DNA of 64,000 bases from Planococcus chinensis (GCF_020071995.1 NZ_JABWTK010000005.1:282930-346929); one strand, 5' to 3'; positions 1 through 8,612 are shown, counted from the stretch's first letter. Program-made: numbers and translations. Notes: generated by a model from the sequence alone, not told the origin.

Positions 1-260
1 TCCAAGTGGTGCATCTAGATACGCCGTGTACCGTGAAGGGGATGGACGGCGAACCGGTAGCGATGCGCAATCTGTTGCTTATGCTTGCTCCGCTGGATAT
101 GGCCGCCAGGGAACAGGAAATCCTTAGCCTCATCAGTTCGACGCTGATCGAAAGCGATGCCGCGATGATGATTTTTTCTTCCTCGAACGAGAATATGATC
201 CGCAACAAACTGGAAGATGTGTTTTTTGAGTACCTACAAAATAACTTGATAAAGGAATGA
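1..260 (+). CDS. mtlR: MtlR C-terminal end (EIIA-like domain), truncated at window edge
   Basis: The reading frame is open from the window edge, so this is the 3' end of a longer gene. The last 85 or so residues (GMDGEP, then LLLMLAP, then an acidic tail) resemble the C-terminal PTS EIIA-type domain of MtlR, the PTS-regulated activator of mannitol operons in Bacillales. The stop overlaps the start region of mtlD, so the two are translated together. The alternative is the free EIIA protein MtlF, but the LLMLAP segment and the absence of the usual MtlF ending favour MtlR. The DNA-binding and PRD parts lie outside the window, so the identification rests on a fragment and on the neighbour. Confidence 0.6.
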   Translation, partial: QVVHLDTPCTVKGMDGEPVAMRNLLLMLAPLDMAAREQEILSLISSTLIESDAAMMIFSSSNENMIRNKLEDVFFEYLQNNLIKE

Positions 261-1405
261 TGACGTTGAAACAAGCCGTTCATTTTGGAGCAGGAAATAT
301 TGGCAGAGGATTTATCGGGGCATTGTTTTCCAAATCCGATTACCGCGTGATATTTGTGGATGTGGCTGACCAGATCATCGATAAATTAAACGAAGAGAAA
401 ACCTACCAAGTCAACTTGGCACAAGCCGAGCCGGAAAGCATCACGATTGAACATGTATCAGGCGTCAACAATATGAAAAACGAAGCAGGGGTTATCGAGG
501 CGATTGGGCAAGCGACGTATTTGACGACCGCGATCGGCCCGAACATCTTGCCGCGGATTGCGCCGTTAATTGCAAAAGCCATTACGGAACGCCTGCAGAC
601 GACCGACGAAAAGCTGTATGTCATCGCCTGTGAAAACCAGATTGGTGCAACGGATATTTTGAAGAAACATATCTTCGACAACCTGGAGGAAGAAACGAAA
701 AACAAGCTGGACGGCAAAGTCTTTTTCTTCAACTCGGTAGTCGACCGGATTGTGCCAATCCAGGACAGCAGTTCCCTTGATGTGCTGGTCGAGCCATACT
801 ACGAATGGGTCGTGGAGACGAGTGAAACGATTCCGCCGGTTGAAGGCATGACGATTGTCGAAGACCTTGCTCCGTTTATCGAGCGCAAGCTTTTCACCGT
901 GAATACAGGGCACGCCGTGATTGCCTACCTTGGCTATTTGGCCGGCAAACAGACGATTGACCAGACCTTGGCCGATAGCAAGATCGAAGACCAAGTGCGG
1001 GAAACCTTGAAGGAAACCGGCGCTTACCTGGTAAAAGAATACGGCCTCGATGAAGACGAGCATTTGGCGTATATCAATAAAAACATCGAGCGCTTCAAGA
1101 ACTCTTATTTGAACGACGGCGTCACACGGGTAGGGCGGGCACCAATCCGCAAGCTCGGCCCGGATGACCGCTTAGTGCGCCCAGCAACACAAGCACAAAA
1201 AGCCGGCTTGCCATACACCTATCTCGCTAAAGCAATTGCCGCGGCACTGGCGTTCGACAACCCGGAAGACGAAGATGCAGTGAAAATCCAAGCGATGATC
1301 CAGGAGAACGGACCGGCGTCTGTGCTTAACGAAATCAGCGGCTTGGACGCGGACAGCGACATTACTCAAGAAGTGGTTCGGCAGTATGAAGCGTTGAAAG
1401 CTTAA
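257..1405 (+). CDS. mtlD: Mannitol-1-phosphate 5-dehydrogenase
   Basis: This cytoplasmic enzyme oxidises mannitol 1-phosphate, the product of PTS uptake, to fructose 6-phosphate with NAD+. The N-terminus carries the Rossmann motif GAGNIGRG, and the segment KLFTVNTGH holds the conserved Lys, Asn and His of polyol-specific long-chain dehydrogenases. Length (about 380 residues) fits the family. Start choice is open: ATG at 257 abuts the AAAGGA at 251-256, ATG at 260 is slightly better spaced, and TTG at 266 gives ideal spacing and the short N-terminus usual in homologues. It overlaps the upstream mtlR-like gene by four bases and is followed by a strong terminator, so it is the last gene of the mtl operon. 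Confidence 0.95.
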   Translation: MMTLKQAVHFGAGNIGRGFIGALFSKSDYRVIFVDVADQIIDKLNEEKTYQVNLAQAEPESITIEHVSGVNNMKNEAGVIEAIGQATYLTTAIGPNILPRIAPLIAKAITERLQTTDEKLYVIACENQIGATDILKKHIFDNLEEETKNKLDGKVFFFNSVVDRIVPIQDSSSLDVLVEPYYEWVVETSETIPPVEGMTIVEDLAPFIERKLFTVNTGHAVIAYLGYLAGKQTIDQTLADSKIEDQVRETLKETGAYLVKEYGLDEDEHLAYINKNIERFKNSYLNDGVTRVGRAPIRKLGPDDRLVRPATQAQKAGLPYTYLAKAIAAALAFDNPEDEDAVKIQAMIQENGPASVLNEISGLDADSDITQEVVRQYEALKA

Positions 1406-1414
1406 ATGAATTGG

Positions 1415-1448
1415 AAAACCTCTCAAGATGATTCTTGAGAGGTTTTTT
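1415..1448 (+). terminator. Rho-independent terminator of the mtl operon
   Basis: An 11-bp perfect stem (AACCTCTCAAG pairing with CTTGAGAGGTT), a six-base loop and a T run directly follow the mtlD stop. Confidence 0.9.
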
Positions 1449-1522
1449 CAGCTTATATGTTCAATGACTTTAAGATGGTTTTTTTATTTTATGTAATGCA
1501 AGCTTGTATATTAATTGAGATT

Positions 1523-1699
1523 TTATTTCTGCGGTGATGCAGGTTTTCTTCTTTTCAACGATTTATACCAAGGCTCACCGATGAAGAATAATGGAAACAG
1601 CAGAAGCCCCCAAAGCGCATTCTCTTTCAATTGTCCAAATGCCGCTATGAGAAAAACTGCAAGAATTCCTAGAAAAAATAAAATAAGATTCTTGTTCAT
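1523..1699 (-). CDS. Small two-helix membrane protein, unknown function
   Basis: The gene encodes 58 residues starting MNKNLILFF. The start at 1699 is chosen because AAAGGAGTG lies seven bases upstream; an in-frame ATG at 1717 would place that ribosome site inside the coding region. Two hydrophobic stretches (about residues 4-24 and 33-47) suggest two membrane helices, followed by a basic tail KSLKRRKP that would sit on the cytoplasmic side. I do not recognise the family. It is transcribed toward the mtlD terminator and stands alone. Confidence 0.6.
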   Translation of the reverse strand: MNKNLILFFLGILAVFLIAAFGQLKENALWGLLLFPLFFIGEPWYKSLKRRKPASPQK

Positions 1700-1862
1700 T
1701 GCGTTCACTCCTTTCATTTATCTTAACAATAACTGGTAAACACGGCATCCTCTTTCGGCGTTTTTTTCCTTCCCCCTTCATTTGAAAGCCTGAAATTTGA
1801 GTTCCATGAATAACTCCCTGTTTTCACTTCCTTCCCGCATCCGAGCTCCCTGTATTCGCCTC

Positions 1863-1980
1863 TTATCAGCGCTTATCCAATTTCATACCTTTGTTATTTT
1901 GTTCCTTATCGGTGTTTTTTCCATTTCTATCGATGTTTCAGCAATTTCTATCGATGTTTCTACGTTTCCTATCTGTGTTT
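1863..1980 (+). repeat. 21-bp-period tandem repeat tract, locus A
   Basis: Copies of a core close to CTATCGATGTT begin at 1906, 1927, 1948 and 1969, exactly 21 bp apart, with more decayed copies near 1864 and 1885. The tract occupies the non-coding space before pspA. The same core with the same period recurs at 25196-25270 and 39488-39561. Confidence 0.75.
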
Positions 1981-2109
1981 TCTAATCTGCCGCATGCCCC
2001 GTACTACCCGGAGTTTCCCCATGATTACGCCATGCCAATTAAGGGTAATCTCTTCCTTAAGAGGAACTGCAAAGCAGTCCGACAAAACCACACCAAAAGG
2101 AGAATGATG

Positions 2110-2826
2110 ATGGAAATTTTAAAACGGTTTAGAGACATTATGGCGAGCAATATGAACGCGTTATTGGATCAGGCAGAGGATCCGGAGAAGATGATCGACC
2201 AGTATTTGAGAGACCTCAACAGCGACCTTGGAAAAGTGAAGTCGGAAACGGCAGCGATCATGGCGGCCGAAAAGCGGGAACGCCGCGAATTGGCAGAGCT
2301 GCAAAAGGAAATTGAAGACATGCAGCGCTATGCAGTGAAGGCGCTTGAAGCACAAAATGAAGACGATGCGCGGAAATTCCTTCAGCGCAAAGCGGAACTG
2401 ACGGAACGGGAAAAAACGATGCAGACAGCTGTCGAAATGGCAGCGACAAATACGGCACAAATGCGCCAGATGCATGACAAATTGCAGTCGGATATTTCGG
2501 AACTGGAATCGCGCCGCACAGAACTCAAAGGGAAAGCATCTATGGCAAAAGCGCAGAACCGCATGAACGAGATGACGTCTTCGATGAACAGCACGGGCGA
2601 ACGGATTTCTGCGTTCGATAAAATGGAGCAGCGGATCAACCAGGAACTGGACCAGGCCATGTCGATGCAGGAACTTAATAAAGGGTCAGGCACGGACATC
2701 AAAGATTTGGCGGCAAAATACGAAACGGATAAGAAAGTGGACGACGAACTGGAATCATTGAAAGCTGGAATCAATGTGGATGATGAGCTGGAAGCGTTGA
2801 AATCCCAGATGAACAAAGGCGAATAA
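2110..2826 (+). CDS. pspA: PspA/IM30-family envelope stress protein (YdjF-like)
   Basis: PspA/IM30 proteins are peripheral ESCRT-III-like proteins that coat and stabilise damaged cytoplasmic membrane. The 238 residues begin MEILKRFRDIMASNMNALLD, an amphipathic helix followed by long charged coiled coil (about residues 25-190), with an acidic C-terminal part containing a repeated DDELE motif. Three ATGs in a row occur at 2104, 2107 and 2110; the last is chosen because AAAAGGAG at 2095-2102 is then seven bases away. It heads a four-gene set with the order pspA, zinc-ribbon protein, TPM-domain protein and SPFH protein, the same order as ydjFGHI in B. subtilis. There that operon answers to sigma-W, but I could not find a convincing sigma-W promoter here. 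Confidence 0.9.
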   Translation: MEILKRFRDIMASNMNALLDQAEDPEKMIDQYLRDLNSDLGKVKSETAAIMAAEKRERRELAELQKEIEDMQRYAVKALEAQNEDDARKFLQRKAELTEREKTMQTAVEMAATNTAQMRQMHDKLQSDISELESRRTELKGKASMAKAQNRMNEMTSSMNSTGERISAFDKMEQRINQELDQAMSMQELNKGSGTDIKDLAAKYETDKKVDDELESLKAGINVDDELEALKSQMNKGE

Positions 2827-2877
2827 TGGCTGCCGTGAGAAACGATGTTTCCCGCAGAAAGAGGGGAGGAAGCCGGA

Positions 2878-3912
2878 TTGGTTGTTCAATATAAATGTCC
2901 GAACTGCGGATCTGACATGGCGTTCGATGCAGAATCAGGAACGCTTTCCTGCCCGAATTGCGGGCGGCAAGACCGCATTGAAACGTTTCCGGAAGAGAAC
3001 ATCGAACAGACAGTTTCACCGGAGGAAGCTGAAGCAAAAGAATATCATTGTGAAAACTGCGGTGCGGTGATTGTGACCGCGGCCGAGACGACAGCGACGC
3101 ATTGCAGTTTCTGCGATGCACCAGTCGTGCTGTCGGAGCGGCTGACGGGAGAATTTGCCCCGGCAAAAGTCATCCCGTTCAAGATCAGCAAGGAAGAAGC
3201 GGTGGCCGCTTTCCGGAAATGGACAAGAAACGGCCGGCTGACGCCGCGTGGCTTTATGAACGGCGACCGCATTAAGAAAATGACGGGCATGTATGTGCCG
3301 TTTTGGCTGTATGATATTGACGGCAAGGCTGAAGTGGCAGCCATCGGCACACGCGTGCATCAATACCAGCGGGGCGACACCATTTATACGGAGACGGATT
3401 TTTATGACGTCTACCGCGGCATCGACCTCAGTTATTTGAAAGTGCCGGCTGATGCATCGGAAAAAATGGACGATGAGTTGATGGATAAGCTCGAGCCGTA
3501 CGATTACCAGGAGCTGAAGGATTTCAGGATGCCGTATCTCGCCGGCTACCTGGCAGAAAAATACGATTACGACGACGATGCCCTGTTTTCGCGGGTCGAA
3601 TCCAAAATTGTTCCGTATATCGATTCCTACATCAGCGGCACCATTTCAGGCTACTCCACTGTCAGCTATACAAACAAGCAGATTCAGGCGAATAAACAAA
3701 AGGCTTACTATACGTTATTCCCTGTGTGGATGGTTTATTATGATTTTGAAAACAAGGAACACACCTTTGCGATGAATGGCCAGACCGGGAAAGTGGTCGG
3801 CAAACCGCCGATCAGCGGAGGCAAGGTCTTCGCCTGGTTCGCCGGCATTGCCGCCGGCACGTTCGCGGTGTTGAAAGGCATTGCGTATGTGATAGGAGGT
3901 GTTCTTTGGTGA
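2878..3912 (+). CDS. ydjG: Zinc-ribbon membrane protein, YdjG-like
   Basis: The protein has tandem zinc-ribbon knuckles at the N-terminus (CPNCGSDM, CPNCGRQD, then CENCGAVI and CSFCDAP), a central soluble domain and a hydrophobic C-terminal helix (about the last 25 residues, WFAGIAAGTFAVLKG). TTG at 2878 is taken as start: GGGGAGGA at 2863-2870 is seven bases upstream and the protein then begins directly before the first CxxC. An ATG at 2845 in frame would bury that site. B. subtilis YdjG and YdjH help place YdjI and PspA at the membrane, so a membrane scaffold role is likely. Its stop overlaps the start of the next gene. Confidence 0.85.
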   Translation: MVVQYKCPNCGSDMAFDAESGTLSCPNCGRQDRIETFPEENIEQTVSPEEAEAKEYHCENCGAVIVTAAETTATHCSFCDAPVVLSERLTGEFAPAKVIPFKISKEEAVAAFRKWTRNGRLTPRGFMNGDRIKKMTGMYVPFWLYDIDGKAEVAAIGTRVHQYQRGDTIYTETDFYDVYRGIDLSYLKVPADASEKMDDELMDKLEPYDYQELKDFRMPYLAGYLAEKYDYDDDALFSRVESKIVPYIDSYISGTISGYSTVSYTNKQIQANKQKAYYTLFPVWMVYYDFENKEHTFAMNGQTGKVVGKPPISGGKVFAWFAGIAAGTFAVLKGIAYVIGGVLW

Positions 3913-4691
3913 GCAGACGAATGAGCAAAGCACTGTCCATGTTTTTCGTGGTGCTTTTTATCTCCCTGTGGAGTGGAGCGGCCGTATTTGCAGAGACCGA
4001 TCAGCATGTATACGATAATGCCGGATTGCTGAGTGAAGGAGAAATCCAGGAACTCGAAGCCCTTGCGGCGGAACACAGCCAAAAACACGACGCAGACTTT
4101 TTGTTCTTAACAACACCCACAACGGATGGACAGCCTATTACTACATATATGGGCGATTTTTTTGATACATGGAAAGTGGAAAATAACCAGGAAAATGCGG
4201 TGCTGCTGACGATTGACATCGGCAGCCGGGAAGTATATCTTGCCGGTTTCGGCACTGCCGAAACTTCGCTCGACAACCAGCGGGTCAATATGGTGCTCGA
4301 CCGGATCATGCCGTATATGAGCGCCGGGGAATACGGCGGGGCGTTCCATGAAACAGTCACCACATCGAGCCGGTACATGGAATACCGGCCAGGCGTCAAT
4401 CCGGAAAACATTTTTCTGCAGACCTGGTTCCAGGCAGCGGTTGCTTTGCTTCTTGGCGGTGTAGTGGTCGGTTCGATGATTTTCAATGCAGGCGGCCGGG
4501 TGACAACAACATCCCGAACCTATGTGGACAGCCAAAACACCCAGGTCAGGAGCCGGCGCGACCAATTTCGCAACAAAACCGTGTCAAGGCGCAGAGTGCC
4601 TAAAAGCAATGGCGGAGGCGGAGGCGGATTTGGCGGCGGTGGCATGACCGGCGGCGGAAGTTCGTACAGCGGAGGCGGACGCAACTTCTAA
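3909..4691 (+). CDS. ydjH: TPM-domain membrane protein, YdjH-like
   Basis: The protein begins with a signal peptide or membrane anchor (LSMFFVVLFISLWSGAAVFAE), then an extracytoplasmic TPM domain (DNAGLLSEGEIQELEALA onward, to about residue 155), a second membrane helix near residue 180, an arginine-rich cytoplasmic segment and a Gly-rich tail ending GGGRNF. GTG at 3909 is preferred over TTG at 3906 because GGAGGT at 3895-3900 is then eight bases away; the GTGA overlap with the upstream stop implies translational coupling. TPM domains occur in membrane quality-control proteins, and the YdjH homologue works with YdjG in recruiting PspA and YdjI. The Gly-rich tail is typical of this family. Confidence 0.85.
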   Translation: MSRRMSKALSMFFVVLFISLWSGAAVFAETDQHVYDNAGLLSEGEIQELEALAAEHSQKHDADFLFLTTPTTDGQPITTYMGDFFDTWKVENNQENAVLLTIDIGSREVYLAGFGTAETSLDNQRVNMVLDRIMPYMSAGEYGGAFHETVTTSSRYMEYRPGVNPENIFLQTWFQAAVALLLGGVVVGSMIFNAGGRVTTTSRTYVDSQNTQVRSRRDQFRNKTVSRRRVPKSNGGGGGGFGGGGMTGGGSSYSGGGRNF

Positions 4692-4723
4692 AAGCGAATC
4701 GAATAAAGGAAGGAATGAACAAT

Positions 4724-5692
4724 ATGGGGCTTTTCGGCAATCAATTCTCAGACGTAGTGGAATGGGATGAATTCAGGGAAGACATGATCTTCTGGAAATG
4801 GCACAACGATGAAATCAAAAAAGGCAGCCGGCTGATTATCCGGCCCGGACAAGACGCCATTTTCATCAATAACGGCAAAATCGAAGGGATTTTTGAAGAC
4901 GACGGCGATTACGATATCGAATCGGAAATCGTGCCGTTCCTGTCGACCTTAAAAGGATTCCGTTTTGGCTTTAACAGCGGCATGCGCGTTGAAGTGCTGT
5001 TCGTTAACACAAAAGAATTCACGGTCCGGTGGGGGACGCAAAACCCTATCAATATTCCTGCGCCTCAATTGCCGGGCGGCATGCCGATCCGCGCAAACGG
5101 CACTTTCCAGTTTAAAGTAAATGATTTTACGGCATTGATTGATAAAATTGCGGGGATCCGCGACAGCTATCTCGTCGACGACGTGAAAATCCGGATTACG
5201 GCGATACTCGATCAGCTGCTCATGAAGTGGATTACCAAAGAAGGCAAAGACATGTTCAATCTGCAGGCAAATGCCCACGAAATCGGCAAGGGCATCTCGG
5301 ATGATCTCAATATGGAACTGATGGATGATGGCATGAAAATCACCGGTTTCCAGGTCATGAGCTTCAACTATCCGAAAGAAATCCAGGACATGATCAACAA
5401 AAACGCATCCCATGGCATGGTGGGCAATGTGTCGAAATATCAGCAGATTTCAGTGGCAGATGCCATTGCCAAAGGCAATTCTTCCGGTTCCGGCTCTGCA
5501 GCGGACATGGCCGGCATGATGGTCGGGATGAATATCGCCAAAGACATGATGGATACCATGAAAGAATCGAAATCCGGAGGCGGACAAACTGCTGGAGGCG
5601 ACAACGTCCAAGGACCGAACTTCTGCCCGAACTGCGGCCAGAAAAACGAAGGCGCGAAATTCTGTCCGAATTGCGGCCAGAAATTAGCCTAG
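4724..5692 (+). CDS. ydjI: SPFH-domain protein with C-terminal zinc ribbons, YdjI-like
   Basis: The gene encodes 322 residues. The N-terminal two thirds (VVEWDEFREDMIFWKW to about residue 225) are an SPFH/virion-core-like domain; a Gly- and Met-rich linker follows; the end has two zinc knuckles, CPNCGQKNEG and CPNCGQKLA. ATG at 4724 is chosen over 4715 because it gives the N-terminus usual in this family (MGLFGNQF) and GGAAGG at 4708-4713 is ten bases away. In B. subtilis the equivalent protein links PspA to the membrane. It is the last gene of the four-gene set. Confidence 0.88.
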   Translation: MGLFGNQFSDVVEWDEFREDMIFWKWHNDEIKKGSRLIIRPGQDAIFINNGKIEGIFEDDGDYDIESEIVPFLSTLKGFRFGFNSGMRVEVLFVNTKEFTVRWGTQNPINIPAPQLPGGMPIRANGTFQFKVNDFTALIDKIAGIRDSYLVDDVKIRITAILDQLLMKWITKEGKDMFNLQANAHEIGKGISDDLNMELMDDGMKITGFQVMSFNYPKEIQDMINKNASHGMVGNVSKYQQISVADAIAKGNSSGSGSAADMAGMMVGMNIAKDMMDTMKESKSGGGQTAGGDNVQGPNFCPNCGQKNEGAKFCPNCGQKLA

Positions 5693-5775
5693 GCAAATAA
5701 AAGGAAATTTCTCCGGCGCTCGAGAATAAAACCAATGGGAAACAAATTCTCAAACACCGGAAAAGAGGAATTCTA

Positions 5776-6564
5776 TTGGAACAGTTACTGGCAGCAATGA
5801 AAATACTGGGCGATGACACAATTCAGCGGACTCAGCTGAAGCATCGCATGAATTTGGTGAAAGCATTCGGCATTCAAGACGGGATGTCAGTCATTGAAGT
5901 CGGCTGCGGCCAAGGAGACACAACGGTTGCACTGGCAAACGGAGTTGGTGAAAGCGGCCGGGTGCTGGCGGTTGATATTGCGCCGCCGGATTACGGTGCA
6001 CCCATCACGCTCGGTGAAGCGACGTCTTCTATTGCAGCATCCCCGCTTGGGTCCAGAGTGGAGTTCCGGCTGGAAACCGATTTGCTGGATTTGCCGGAAG
6101 GCCGGTTCGATGTTGCGGTCTTGTCGCATTGTTCCTGGTATTTCCGGGATCCGGATCAGCTGCTGATGATCTTCAAAAAGCTGCGCCGGATGGCCAAGCG
6201 AATATGTGTCGCGGAATGGGATGTGAATTTCACACAGTTGTCCCAGCGCAGCCATTTTACAGCGGCGGCTATTTTAGCGTTGTACAGCGAGTTTGTTGAA
6301 AATGATGGCAATATCCAGCATTTATTTGATTCGCATCAATTGCAGCATTTGCTGGAAGAAGCAGGCTGGAACGTGGCCGAAACCGCAACGGTCGCGGCCT
6401 CTTATTTGCAGGACGGTTCTTGGGAAGCGGATTATGCCCGGTCAGTCCAACAGGCTTTTTCAACAGCTCCGCCGCGCATCAGGTCGCTTGCCGGCAGTTT
6501 TTATTCCTTGTTGGAAAAAGAGAATATCGCCAGTCTCGACAGCGTCGTAATACTAGCGGAATAG
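5776..6564 (+). CDS. Class I SAM-dependent methyltransferase, substrate unknown
   Basis: The start is TTG at 5776 behind AGAGGA at 5764-5769. Motif I of Rossmann-type methyltransferases is clear (VIEVGCGQGDTT at about residues 39-50), followed by an acidic motif II (VLAVDIAPP) and a motif IV-like segment (DVAVLSHCSWYF). This supports S-adenosylmethionine binding. The C-terminal half is helical and probably forms the substrate cap. There is no operon partner to suggest a substrate; it sits 84 bases after the ydjI-like gene and is closed by its own terminator. Confidence 0.7.
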   Translation: MEQLLAAMKILGDDTIQRTQLKHRMNLVKAFGIQDGMSVIEVGCGQGDTTVALANGVGESGRVLAVDIAPPDYGAPITLGEATSSIAASPLGSRVEFRLETDLLDLPEGRFDVAVLSHCSWYFRDPDQLLMIFKKLRRMAKRICVAEWDVNFTQLSQRSHFTAAAILALYSEFVENDGNIQHLFDSHQLQHLLEEAGWNVAETATVAASYLQDGSWEADYARSVQQAFSTAPPRIRSLAGSFYSLLEKENIASLDSVVILAE

Positions 6565-6580
6565 CAGCTGAATACGGATT

Positions 6581-6625
6581 TAAGCCGATGGGCAGCAGAG
6601 CAGCTGCTTTCCATCGGCTTTTTTA
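6581..6625 (+). terminator. Terminator between the methyltransferase and zinT
   Basis: AGCCGATGG pairs with CCATCGGCT around an inner GCAGC/GCTGC stem and is followed by TTTTTT. It serves the plus-strand methyltransferase; the convergent zinT gene ends just beyond it. Confidence 0.8.
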
Positions 6626-6633
6626 TATCCGCT

Positions 6634-7377
6634 TTAATGCGCCATCATTTCATGGGCAATCGTATGGCCATCCATATCGGACGGGTAATAAGTCGGCCAG
6701 TTCACCACTTCATCAAGCAAGGCATTCCGGTCGTCGCCCCAATACAAATGATAATGGTCCGCATCGGTTGGTGAGATGCCGTGGTCACTGAATTGGATAA
6801 ACTGCGGCATGCCCTCGCTGCCTTCTGCCAATTTAAAGACAAAGCGGACGCCCCGGTTGCCGGCTTCGTATGTAAGGGTTTCATAGCCGTCGTATGTATA
6901 AGTGCCGGATAGTTCTTTGCCGTTTTGGAAAAAGCTCACTTGGTCTTCGGCGATTACGACTCGCTCCACGTCTGTCTTGTAGCCTTGGGTGTAATACGTT
7001 TTATATTCTTCAGCTGTCATGTCATCTGAATGCAGCGCTTTGTCTTCGAACACTTCATCGAGTTCGCCGTTTTCAAGAAGAGGATAGACGGATTGCCAAT
7101 CGCCTGCCCAGTCGGAGAGGGGACGGTCCTCTACTTGGCTGTCTTCAAAAAAGCCGTCGTAGATTTTTTGTGATTCTTCATCATGGGCATGGCTGTGTTC
7201 GTGGTCATGCCCGTGGTCATGGTCATGATTGCTTTCCGTTTCTTTTGTTTCTGCCTGTGCGGTGCTTGAAGCAGTCGTTTCTTGTTCAGCCTCGGATGGA
7301 TCTGCAGATTGGCATCCGGCTGCGAACAGCGTAGTAAGGGCCAGAATTCCAGCACCTTTGATTAATGAATTTTTCAT
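6634..7377 (-). CDS. zinT: ZinT-family zinc-binding lipoprotein with His-rich linker
   Basis: ZinT proteins bind zinc outside the membrane and help supply it to zinc ABC transporters during starvation. The 247 residues start with a lipoprotein signal (lipobox LFAAGC, Cys22), continue with a Ser/Thr/Glu-rich linker and a His/Asp cluster at about residues 50-66, and end with the ZinT domain, whose C-terminal part has HYHLYWGDD and a His-rich end. The lipid anchor and His cluster suit a Gram-positive surface metal trap. It is monocistronic. A Zur-type operator overlaps its transcription start, which independently supports the zinc role. Confidence 0.88.
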   Translation of the reverse strand: MKNSLIKGAGILALTTLFAAGCQSADPSEAEQETTASSTAQAETKETESNHDHDHGHDHEHSHAHDEESQKIYDGFFEDSQVEDRPLSDWAGDWQSVYPLLENGELDEVFEDKALHSDDMTAEEYKTYYTQGYKTDVERVVIAEDQVSFFQNGKELSGTYTYDGYETLTYEAGNRGVRFVFKLAEGSEGMPQFIQFSDHGISPTDADHYHLYWGDDRNALLDEVVNWPTYYPSDMDGHTIAHEMMAH

Positions 7378-7395
7378 GTTAACACTCCTTTTCTT

Positions 7396-7448
7396 AAATC
7401 GTAATGATTACACTTTATGATTATACATAAGAAACGCAAGGGTGATAA
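7396..7448 (-). promoter_or_regulatory. zinT promoter with Zur-type operator
   Basis: On the minus strand the -35 TTATCA (7443-7448), a 17-bp spacer and the -10 TATAAT (7420-7425) form a sigma-A promoter. At the expected start point lies 7396-7416, read on the plus strand as AAATCGTAAT-G-ATTACACTTT, close to the Zur box of Bacillales (AAATCGTAAT-N-ATTACGATTT), with a perfect inner GTAAT/ATTAC pair. A Zur repressor bound there would block transcription when zinc is plentiful. Confidence 0.75.
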
Positions 7449-7708
7449 TAAAAAGATTATTCTGTCTTTTAGATTAATGAATAAAGGCGAACAGCCTTTG
7501 ATTTTTCAAACCCAAAGGCTATTCGGGAAAAATAGGCAATGCTATAAAAAAGTCCTTTTTACCTAGTGAGTTAAACTTGCGCAGCAGTCAGTAAATGCCC
7601 TATAATTTGATACATTGTGTCCGAATTTCACAAACTCGGAGAAAGTCATGAACGGATTTTTGGCGCTGTGCCGCCAGCAATTTCAATTAAGAACGGAGAA
7701 GAATAAGT
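7449..7708. promoter_or_regulatory. Intergenic region with hairpin and probable yitT promoter
   Basis: The region holds a hairpin near 7487-7524 (AGCCTTTG pairing with CAAAGGCT, flanked by CGAA/TTCG) of unknown role. A plus-strand sigma-A-like promoter follows: -35 TTGCGC (7577-7582), an 18-bp spacer and -10 TATAAT (7601-7606). It would drive the yitT-like gene. Confidence 0.45.
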
Positions 7709-8566
7709 ATGGACAAAGTTTACAGCACGGCGATCATTTTTCTGGGATCGCTTTTGCTTGGAGTAGCATTCAATATGTTTTTATTGCCGCATGAAATTTT
7801 ATCAGGCGGAATCACGGGGATTGCGATGATTTTTAGTTTGATGCTGCCGGTCAATGCCGGGATTTGGCTCATTCTATTGAACATACCGGTTTTGGTGTTG
7901 GGCTGGATGAAGCTTGGGAAAGTATTCATTTTGAACAGCATTTTCTCGGTAGCAGTGACTTCAATTTCGATGCTCTATATCCCGGTTATGAAAGTGACAG
8001 AAGATGCTTTGTTGTCATCGGTATTCGGCGGGGTCCTGGTTGGAGTCGGGGTCGGATTCATCATCCGCTTTTACGGTTCAACAGGCGGCTTTGACGTAAT
8101 CGGTCTCCTTTTGACAATGAAGCGCGATATTCCACTTGGTTTCTTAGTGTTTGGTCTAAACAGTTTAGTGGTCTTCGTATCAGGCTTTATTTTCACATGG
8201 GAACTTGCGATGTACACAATGGCTTCAATTTATATTACTGGGCTTGTGGTTGACCGCATCCACACCCGCCACATCAAGTTGAGCCTGATGGTAGTGACCA
8301 GCAAAGGCGATGCCGTCAAAAAGCAATTGCTTGAACATCTTTACCGCGGCATCACGGTGACGGACGGGGAAGGCGCATATTCGGGGAACAAAGTGAAGGT
8401 CCTTTACTCGGTCATTTCTCGCTACGAGCTCGCGTATGTCCGTCCGCTTATCAAGGAAATTGATCCAAATGCTTTTGTCAGCATCAGCGAAACGATGGAA
8501 GTCATGGGCAACTTCCGCAAAGACGACAATTTCAAGAAAGTGCCTGGCACATCCCAAATGATGTGA
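7709..8566 (+). CDS. yitT: YitT-family membrane protein (DUF2179 C-terminal domain)
   Basis: The 285 residues begin with five or so hydrophobic helices (to about residue 175), including the family signature LLPHEILSGGITGIAMI and GSTGGFDVIGLLL, and end in a soluble DUF2179 domain (about 195-280) with the VLYSVISRYEL and DPNAFVSIS segments. Family members are common in Bacillales, often several per genome, and the transported compound is unknown. The DUF2179 domain resembles small ligand-binding regulatory domains. ATG at 7709 follows GGAGAAG. The gene is alone in its transcription unit. Confidence 0.88.
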   Translation: MDKVYSTAIIFLGSLLLGVAFNMFLLPHEILSGGITGIAMIFSLMLPVNAGIWLILLNIPVLVLGWMKLGKVFILNSIFSVAVTSISMLYIPVMKVTEDALLSSVFGGVLVGVGVGFIIRFYGSTGGFDVIGLLLTMKRDIPLGFLVFGLNSLVVFVSGFIFTWELAMYTMASIYITGLVVDRIHTRHIKLSLMVVTSKGDAVKKQLLEHLYRGITVTDGEGAYSGNKVKVLYSVISRYELAYVRPLIKEIDPNAFVSISETMEVMGNFRKDDNFKKVPGTSQMM

Positions 8567-8579
8567 GACCGGTATTAAC

Positions 8580-8612
8580 ACCCCTTCGAAGCTGAAACTC
8601 GGAGGGGTATTT
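8580..8612 (+). terminator. Imperfect hairpin after yitT
   Basis: CCCCTTCGA pairs with TCGGAGGGG with one mismatch and is followed by a short T-rich stretch. It is a weaker terminator than most in this window. Confidence 0.45.

Noticed and set aside
566..1063. Long minus-strand frame across mtlD
   Set aside because: It lies entirely opposite a clearly conserved gene and has no ribosome site.
1863..1980. CRISPR array at the 21-bp repeats
   Set aside because: There are no longer direct repeats separated by unique spacers, the units are adjacent and degenerate, and no cas genes are present.
1891..2109. Upstream extension of the pspA frame with heptad FLSMF repeats
   Set aside because: The heptads come from the 21-bp DNA repeats read in frame. 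The ribosome site at 2095-2102 places the start at 2110.
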